Source: Burkholderiales bacterium
Lineage (GTDB): Bacteria > Pseudomonadota > Gammaproteobacteria > Burkholderiales > Burkholderiaceae_C
Assembly (NCBI GenBank): GCA_025352345.1
Contig: JANXTP010000360.1
Coordinates: 1 to 11,354, forward strand
Direction of reading: 5' to 3'
Length of the DNA: 11,354 nt
This document shows positions 7,262-11,354 of this stretch, one piece after another (the stretch's first letter is position 1; every line of letters begins with the position of its first letter). The notes below the pieces were generated by a model that was not told the DNA's origin, searched no databases, and saw only the letters and a program-made list of their open reading frames with translations. A program made the position numbers and the translations under genes.

Positions 7262-8254
7262 TCAGGTCAGCAGGATGCTGCAGCCCGTTGTGAGCCGCGC
7301 TTCCAGGTCGCGGTGCGCCCGCGCCGCATCGGCCAGTGTGTAGCGACGCTCAATGGGGATCTTCACCGCGCCGCTGGCAACCACTGCGAACAGATCGTCG
7401 GCCATCGCCTCCGTCGCTTCGCGGGTGGCAATGTGGGTGAACAGCGTCGGCCGCGTCACGTACAGCGAACCCTTGGCCGCGAGCACGCCCAGGTCCACCG
7501 GCGGCGCCTTGCCCGAGGCGTTGCCGAAATTGGCCAGCAGGCCGAAGGGCTGCAGCACATCGAGCGACTTCTCGAAAGTGTCGAGACCCACCGAGTCGTA
7601 GACCACCTTCACGCCGCGGCCACCGGTGATGTCTTTCACCCGGGCGACGAAATCATCGCGTCGGTAATTGATGGCATATGCCGCGCCATTTCGCAGCGCC
7701 AGCGCGCACTTCTCATCGCTGCCGGCCGTGCCGATCAGCTGCAGCCCGAGCGCCTTCGCCCACTGACAGGCGATCAGCCCGACGCCGCCCGCCGCGGCGT
7801 GGAACAGCACGAAATCACCGGGCTGCAGACCGCCTTGCGGCAGCGTCTTCTTCAACAGGTACTGCGCGGTCAAGCCCTTGAGCATCATCGCGGCGCCCGT
7901 CTCGACATCAATGCCGTCGGGCAGCTTGACGACACATTTCGCCGGCATCACGCGGGACTCGCAGTAACTGCCCGGCGGCGTGCTGGCGTAGGCGGCGCGG
8001 TCCCCTGCGCGCAGGTGGGACACGCCCTCGCCCACGGCTTCGACAATGCCGGCGCCTTCCATGCCCAGCCCGGCCGGCAGCGGCAGCGGGTACAGCCCGG
8101 TGCGGTGGTACACGTCGATGAAGTTGAGGCCGCAGGCCTGATGGCGGATGCGGATCTCGCCCGGCCCGGGCTCACCGATCGTCACCTCGACAAGGTGCAT
8201 GGCCTCGGGCCCACCGGGTTGGTCGATGCGGATGGCGTGTGTGGTGGTTGACAT
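7262..8254 (-). CDS. qorA: NADPH:quinone oxidoreductase (zinc-free MDR family, QorA-like)
   Basis: Cytoplasmic medium-chain dehydrogenase/reductase, 330 residues, predicted to reduce quinones with NADPH. The GroES-like N-terminal domain (about 1-120, with CGLNFIDVYHRTGLYP and the QOR-typical LPAGLGMEGAG) precedes a Rossmann domain whose nucleotide loop AAAGGVG is at 153-159. The structural zinc cysteine cluster and the catalytic-zinc ligands of alcohol dehydrogenases are missing, as expected for quinone oxidoreductases. Start ATG 8254 is chosen because GAGGAG (8267-8262) lies seven bases upstream; the longer frame from 8269 would include this ribosome site. It is transcribed divergently from the DUF2007 gene across 74 bp and is convergent with lspA. 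The exact in vivo substrate cannot be told from sequence; crotonyl-CoA reductase-like or other enal reductases are alternatives within the superfamily. Confidence 0.9.
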   Translation of the reverse strand: MSTTTHAIRIDQPGGPEAMHLVEVTIGEPGPGEIRIRHQACGLNFIDVYHRTGLYPLPLPAGLGMEGAGIVEAVGEGVSHLRAGDRAAYASTPPGSYCESRVMPAKCVVKLPDGIDVETGAAMMLKGLTAQYLLKKTLPQGGLQPGDFVLFHAAAGGVGLIACQWAKALGLQLIGTAGSDEKCALALRNGAAYAINYRRDDFVARVKDITGGRGVKVVYDSVGLDTFEKSLDVLQPFGLLANFGNASGKAPPVDLGVLAAKGSLYVTRPTLFTHIATREATEAMADDLFAVVASGAVKIPIERRYTLADAARAHRDLEARLTTGCSILLT

Positions 8255-8302
8255 CTGATGACTCCTCAATCTACGGTGCGTTATCGTGCCCGAAGCCTAC
8301 CG

Positions 8303-8320
8303 CCCTCACACGGTTGAGGG
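8303..8320 (+). promoter_or_regulatory. Hairpin over the ribosome site of the DUF2007 gene
   Basis: CCCTCA (8303-8308) and TGAGGG (8315-8320) can pair around a six-base loop. The right arm is part of the purine-rich GAGGGACGAG stretch preceding ATG 8329, so the hairpin could mask the Shine-Dalgarno. A second role as operator in this 74 bp divergent interval is equally possible. Confidence 0.3.
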
Positions 8321-8328
8321 ACGAGTCG

Positions 8329-8631
8329 ATGAAGAAGCTGACCACCGCCCCGAACCTTGCGATCGCCACGCTGTGGGCCGACATGCTCTGCCATGCGGGC
8401 GTGCCGACGACGATCCAGCGTGCCTATAACAGCAGCCTGGCCGGACAGGTGCCGCCTGACCAGGCGCTGCCCGAGCTGTGGCTGACCGATGCCGACAACT
8501 TCGAGCGCGCCGAACGGTTGCTCGACGAACTGCGCCAGCCGGTGTCGCGCACATGGCTGTGCACCGCTTGCCGCGAGCTGATCGACGGACCGTTCGAGCA
8601 GTGCTGGAACTGCGGCGCGGCGATGCCGTAG
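8329..8631 (+). CDS. DUF2007 domain protein with C-terminal zinc ribbon
   Basis: Small cytoplasmic protein of 100 residues. The first 70 residues (MKKLTTAPNLAIATLWADML start, LPELWLTDADNFERAERLLDE) match the DUF2007 fold, named as a putative signal-transducing domain and related to ferredoxin-like modules; its function is unknown. The tail adds a four-cysteine zinc ribbon: Cys78-X2-Cys81 and Cys92-X2-Cys95, a known architecture in this family. Start ATG 8329 is preferred over the longer open frame from 8239, which would overlap the divergent oxidoreductase; a GAGGGACGAG stretch lies just upstream. It is followed after 61 bp by arsR on the same strand, but that gap looks like a separate promoter region, so a functional link with arsenic is not implied. 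No partner can be named. Confidence 0.85.
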   Translation: MKKLTTAPNLAIATLWADMLCHAGVPTTIQRAYNSSLAGQVPPDQALPELWLTDADNFERAERLLDELRQPVSRTWLCTACRELIDGPFEQCWNCGAAMP

Positions 8632-8660
8632 CGGGTTGCTGGCAGGCCGCTGTCACGTGG

Positions 8661-8692
8661 TTGCCTTCTTTTATTTCCACAATAATGAAAAT
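8661..8692 (+). promoter_or_regulatory. Candidate promoter/operator of the ars operon
   Basis: A sudden AT-rich stretch just before arsR contains TTGCCT (8661-8666) and AATAAT (8681-8686) but with only 14 bp between them, so the pairing is uncertain. TTTC (8674-8677) and GAAAA (8687-8691) form an imperfect inverted repeat that could be the ArsR operator. There is no Shine-Dalgarno before ATG 8693. Confidence 0.35.
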
Positions 8693-9019
8693 ATGGAAGA
8701 GTCGGACGTTATCACCGCCTTGGCCGCACTGGCCCAGCCCGCCCGGCTGCGGGTGTTCCGGGCGCTGGTGGTCGCCGGTCCGCAGGGCATGACGCCAGGG
8801 GCGCTGGCCGAGGCGCTGGAGGTGCCGGCCTCGACGCTGTCGTTCCACCTGAAAGAGCTGACGCACGCGGGCCTGACCACGCAGCAGCGCGACGGCCGCA
8901 GCCTGATCTACCGCGCCGCCTTCGACCAGATGAACGGCCTGATGGGCTACCTGACGGCGAATTGCTGCGCCGGGGTGGGCTGTATTGAGGCGGTCGCTCC
9001 AGCCTGCACCACCTGCTGA
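8693..9019 (+). CDS. arsR: Arsenite-responsive ArsR/SmtB-family repressor
   Basis: Winged helix-turn-helix repressor of 108 residues that releases DNA when it binds As(III). The DNA-binding part MTPGALAEALEVPASTLSFHLKEL (33-56) and the wing QQRDGRSLIYRA (64-75) are typical. The classic E. coli-type CVC motif in the recognition region is absent. Instead cysteines cluster at the tail: Cys91, Cys92, Cys97, Cys105 and Cys108. A vicinal pair plus a third nearby cysteine recalls the Acidithiobacillus ferrooxidans-type ArsR, in which As(III) is held near the C-terminus. The start ATG 8693 gives the standard N-terminus; the frame opens further upstream without support. It is the first gene of arsR-arsC-acr3-arsH and presumably represses that operon. 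The stop is 24 bp before arsC. Confidence 0.92.
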   Translation: MEESDVITALAALAQPARLRVFRALVVAGPQGMTPGALAEALEVPASTLSFHLKELTHAGLTTQQRDGRSLIYRAAFDQMNGLMGYLTANCCAGVGCIEAVAPACTTC

Positions 9020-9020
9020 A

Positions 9021-9036
9021 TTTTCAAAACTGAAAA
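9021..9036. repeat. Inverted repeat between arsR and arsC
   Basis: TTTTCA and TGAAAA form a perfect 6 bp inverted repeat around AAAC in the 24 bp gap. It is AT-rich against its surroundings. It could be a secondary ArsR site or a weak RNA hairpin. Its spacing differs from the repeat before arsR, so the two are not clearly the same operator. Confidence 0.35.
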
Positions 9037-9043
9037 CATCCCC

Positions 9044-9538
9044 ATGCCAGACACACCCAGGCACGTGCTGTTCATCTGCACCGGCAACTCAGCCCGCTCG
9101 ATCCTGGCCGAAGGCCTGCTCAATCACCTGGGCCGCGGGCGGTTCGTCGCGCACTCGGCCGGCAGCCATCCGAACGGCATCGTCAACCCGTACGCGCTGT
9201 CGACCTTGAAGGCGCTGCACATCCCGAGTGACGGATTTCGCAGCAAGAACTGGGACGAGTTCTCGCAGCCCGGTGCGCCGGTACTCGACTGCGTCTTCAC
9301 CGTGTGCGACAACGCCGCCGGCGAGATGTGCCCGGTGTGGCCCGGCCAGCCGATGACGGCGCACTGGGGTGTGCCCGATCCCGCTGCGGTCGAGGACACG
9401 GATGACGCCAAGGCCAGCGCCTTCATGGCCACCGCGATGACGCTGAAGCGGCGCATCGAGCTGATGCTGTCGCTGCCGATCGCCAGCCTGGACCGCATCG
9501 CGATCCACCGTGAACTCAAGCAAATCGGCCAGGCCTGA
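9044..9538 (+). CDS. arsC: Arsenate reductase, low-molecular-weight phosphatase-like (ArsC)
   Basis: Reduces arsenate to arsenite in the cytoplasm, 164 residues. It belongs to the low-molecular-weight tyrosine phosphatase-like ArsC class, not the glutaredoxin-dependent E. coli R773 class. The phosphate loop CTGNSARS begins at Cys12, the nucleophile. Cys88 and Cys96 in VCDNAAGEMCPVWPG are in place for the intramolecular disulfide cascade, and Asp112 in VPDP fits the general acid. The electron donor (thioredoxin or another thiol system) cannot be told from sequence. Start ATG 9044 is the family N-terminus; no good Shine-Dalgarno is visible. It lies between arsR (24 bp) and acr3 (15 bp), so it is part of the operon, and its product feeds the Acr3 pump. 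Confidence 0.95.
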   Translation: MPDTPRHVLFICTGNSARSILAEGLLNHLGRGRFVAHSAGSHPNGIVNPYALSTLKALHIPSDGFRSKNWDEFSQPGAPVLDCVFTVCDNAAGEMCPVWPGQPMTAHWGVPDPAAVEDTDDAKASAFMATAMTLKRRIELMLSLPIASLDRIAIHRELKQIGQA

Positions 9539-9553
9539 CCGGCCACGTTCACG

Positions 9554-10651
9554 ATGAACACCACTACCCTGCCCGCTCCAGTTTCGATGCCCGCGCCGAT
9601 GAGCGCCTTCGAGCGCTACCTGACCGTCTGGGTGTTGCTCTGCATCGTCGCGGGGATCACGCTGGGCCAGCTGCTCCCAGGCCCGTTCCAGGCCATCGGT
9701 CGGATGGAGATCGCCAAAGTCAATCTGCCGGTCGGCCTGCTGATCTGGGTGATGATCATCCCGATGCTGTTGAAGGTCGACTTCGCGTCGCTGACGCAGG
9801 TCCGGCAGCATTGGCGCGGCATCGGCGTCACGCTGTTCGTCAACTGGACGGTCAAGCCGTTCTCGATGGCGCTGCTGGGCTGGATTTTCATCCGCCATGT
9901 GTTCGCGCCCTACCTGCCGGCCGATCAGGCCGACAGCTATGTCGCCGGGCTGATCCTGCTGGCCGCCGCGCCCTGCACCGCGATGGTGTTCGTGTGGAGC
10001 CGGCTGACCGGCGGCGACCCGCTGTTCACGCTGTCGCAGGTGGCGCTGAACGACACCATCATGGTGTTCGCCTTCGCACCGATCGTGGCGCTGCTGCTCG
10101 GTCTGTCGGCCATCGTCGTCCCCTGGGACACGCTGGTCACGTCGGTGCTGCTGTACATCGTGATCCCGGTGCTGATCGCACAGCTCTGGCGCCGGGCACT
10201 GCTGGTCCGCGGGCAGGCCGCTTTCGATGCGGCGCTCGCCACGATCGGCCCGTGGTCGATCGCTGCACTGCTCGCCACACTGGTGCTGCTGTTCGCCTTC
10301 CAGGGCAAGGCGATCCTGGATCAGCCCTTGGTGATCGCGATGCTGGCGGTGCCGATCCTGATCCAGGTTTTCTTCAATTCCGGCCTCGCGTATTGGCTGA
10401 ATCGACGTCTGGGCGAATCGCACGCCGCCGCCTGCCCCTCGGCATTGATCGGCGCGAGCAACTTCTTCGAGCTGGCGGTGGCGGCGGCGATCAGCCTGTT
10501 CGGCTTCGAGTCCGGCGCAGCACTCGCCACCGTTGTCGGTGTGCTGATCGAGGTACCGGTGATGCTGCTGGTGGTCAAGATCGTCAACGACAGCAAGGGC
10601 TGGTACGAACGGGGAATCAGCCGCGCGATGGAGAGCGGGCGCCGTGTCTGA
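9554..10651 (+). CDS. acr3: Arsenite efflux permease, Acr3 family
   Basis: Inner-membrane arsenite exporter of the bile/arsenite/riboflavin transporter superfamily, 365 residues with about ten hydrophobic segments from residue 23 to 345. Typical Acr3 motifs are seen: LPVGLLIWVMIIPMLLKVDF (58-77), NWTVKPF (97-103), AAAPCTAMVFVWS (137-149) and GASNFFELAVA (300-310). Cys141 and Glu306 correspond by motif to the conserved cysteine and glutamate shown to be essential in a characterised Acr3. It exports the arsenite made by ArsC, driven by proton motive force in known members. Some databases call this gene arsB, although it is unrelated to the E. coli ArsB family. ATG 9554 follows arsC by 15 bp; a later Met at residue 16 is an alternative start. 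Its 3' end overlaps arsH by 8 bp. Confidence 0.96.
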   Translation: MNTTTLPAPVSMPAPMSAFERYLTVWVLLCIVAGITLGQLLPGPFQAIGRMEIAKVNLPVGLLIWVMIIPMLLKVDFASLTQVRQHWRGIGVTLFVNWTVKPFSMALLGWIFIRHVFAPYLPADQADSYVAGLILLAAAPCTAMVFVWSRLTGGDPLFTLSQVALNDTIMVFAFAPIVALLLGLSAIVVPWDTLVTSVLLYIVIPVLIAQLWRRALLVRGQAAFDAALATIGPWSIAALLATLVLLFAFQGKAILDQPLVIAMLAVPILIQVFFNSGLAYWLNRRLGESHAAACPSALIGASNFFELAVAAAISLFGFESGAALATVVGVLIEVPVMLLVVKIVNDSKGWYERGISRAMESGRRV

Positions 10652-11354
10652 ACCAACAGCCCCACTTCCGAATGTCGATGAAGCGCTGTTCTCGGTGCCC
10701 TGCATCGAGCGCCTGCTGCCGACATCGCCGTCCACCCACCCACCGCGCTTCCTGCTGCTCTACGACTCGCTCAGGGAACGCTCCTACAGCCGCCTGCTGA
10801 CCGAGGAAGCAGCGCGGCTGCTGCAGGCGATGGGTGGCGAGACGCGACTGTTCGACCCAACCGGCCTGCCCTTGCCCGACGGCGCGCCCGAGTCGCACCC
10901 GAAGGTCGTCGAGTTACGCGCGCTGGCGAACTGGTGCGAGGGCATGGTTTGGTGCTCGCCGGAGCGCCATGGTGCGATGAGCGGCATCCTCAAGGCGCAG
11001 ATCGACTGGACGCCCTCGGCGCTGGGGGCCGCGCGGCCGACAGAGGGCAAGACGCTCGCGGTAATGCAGGTCTCGGGCGGCTCGCAATCGTTCAACGCCG
11101 TCAACCGGATGCGGCCGCTCGGCCGCTGGATTCGGATGCGGATGCTGACCATCCCGAATCAGTCGTCGGTCGCCAAGGCCTTCAACGAGTTCACCGAAGA
11201 CGGCCGCATGAAGCCCTCGGCTTGCTACGACCGCGTGGTCGACGTGATGGAAGAACTCGTCAAGTTCACGCTGCTCACGCGCGACCTCGCGCCGTATCTG
11301 GTCGACCGCCACAGCGAGCGACGCGAGAGTGCAGCCGCGTTGTCGGCTCGGGTC
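10644..11354 (+). CDS. arsH: Arsenical resistance flavoprotein ArsH (3' end cut by window edge)
   Basis: NADPH-dependent FMN reductase-like flavoprotein; characterised ArsH proteins oxidise trivalent methyl- and aromatic arsenicals to less toxic pentavalent forms. From GTG 10644 the frame is open to the edge, giving 237 residues, which is nearly the whole family length. Recognisable blocks are YDSLRERSYSR (40-50, FMN phosphate loop), LPLPDGAPESHPKV, VWCSPERHGAMSGILKAQIDW, MQVSGGSQSFNAVNRMR and GRMKPSACYDRVVDVMEELV. The GTG start overlaps the acr3 stop by 8 bp and has GGAGA about ten bases upstream, indicating coupling. Two oddities are visible: Asp41 where I recall glycine in the loop (GSLR), and an extra Arg-Met produced by a tandem CGGATG at 11133-11144. 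The missing tail is probably only a few residues. Confidence 0.94.
   Translation, partial: MSEPTAPLPNVDEALFSVPCIERLLPTSPSTHPPRFLLLYDSLRERSYSRLLTEEAARLLQAMGGETRLFDPTGLPLPDGAPESHPKVVELRALANWCEGMVWCSPERHGAMSGILKAQIDWTPSALGAARPTEGKTLAVMQVSGGSQSFNAVNRMRPLGRWIRMRMLTIPNQSSVAKAFNEFTEDGRMKPSACYDRVVDVMEELVKFTLLTRDLAPYLVDRHSERRESAAALSARV

Noticed and set aside
8630..8651. AGCGG/CCGCT inverted repeat after the DUF2007 gene as a terminator
   Set aside because: Only five pairs with a twelve-base loop and no immediate T run.
9089..10735. 548-codon minus-strand frame opposite arsC and acr3
   Set aside because: Rich in Gln, Arg, His and Asp repeats typical of antisense GC-rich frames; the plus strand has clear ArsC and Acr3 motifs.

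Overview
The window reads as a chromosomal segment of a GC-rich betaproteobacterium, most likely Burkholderiales. This rests on the high GC of all coding frames, on the ileS-lspA pair with a beta-type IleS, and on the style of the ars genes. It is an inference; there is no rRNA or other firm taxonomic marker.

Layout. Minus strand, 1-2722: a three-gene run read right to left. It starts with a zinc peptidase/acylase of the succinylglutamate desuccinylase-aspartoacylase family, followed by an ABC ATPase and its FtsX/MacB-type permease. The ATPase and permease overlap by GTGA, and the permease runs off the left edge. Minus strand, 2858-3451: a higB-higA type II toxin-antitoxin module, toxin first. 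Its promoter overlaps a perfect 8+8 bp inverted repeat and appears to start transcription on the toxin ATG. Plus strand, 3750-7245: ileS and lspA, one base apart. Minus strand, 7262-8254: a zinc-free quinone oxidoreductase. Plus strand, 8329-8631: a DUF2007 protein with a zinc-ribbon tail. Plus strand, 8693 to the right edge: an arsenic resistance operon, arsR-arsC-acr3-arsH, with arsH cut by the edge close to its C-terminus.

How the genes work together. ArsR senses arsenite, ArsC reduces arsenate to arsenite, Acr3 exports arsenite, and ArsH is a flavoprotein known to oxidise trivalent organoarsenicals. IleS and LspA are housekeeping functions whose coupling is common in proteobacteria. The ABC pair forms one exporter-like or lipoprotein-handling complex of unknown substrate. 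HigB/HigA is self-contained.

The strongest unusual signal is inside ileS. About 360 bp (roughly 6241-6600) drops from about 65-68% GC to about 50% GC with rare codons, while the frame stays open. This looks like a mosaic allele made by recombination. Second is the higBA control region with a predicted leaderless toxin mRNA. I found no wholly undescribed system, mobile element, CRISPR array or RNA gene. The noncoding gaps are all under 300 bp; the largest (3487-3749) holds only a weak -10-like element.
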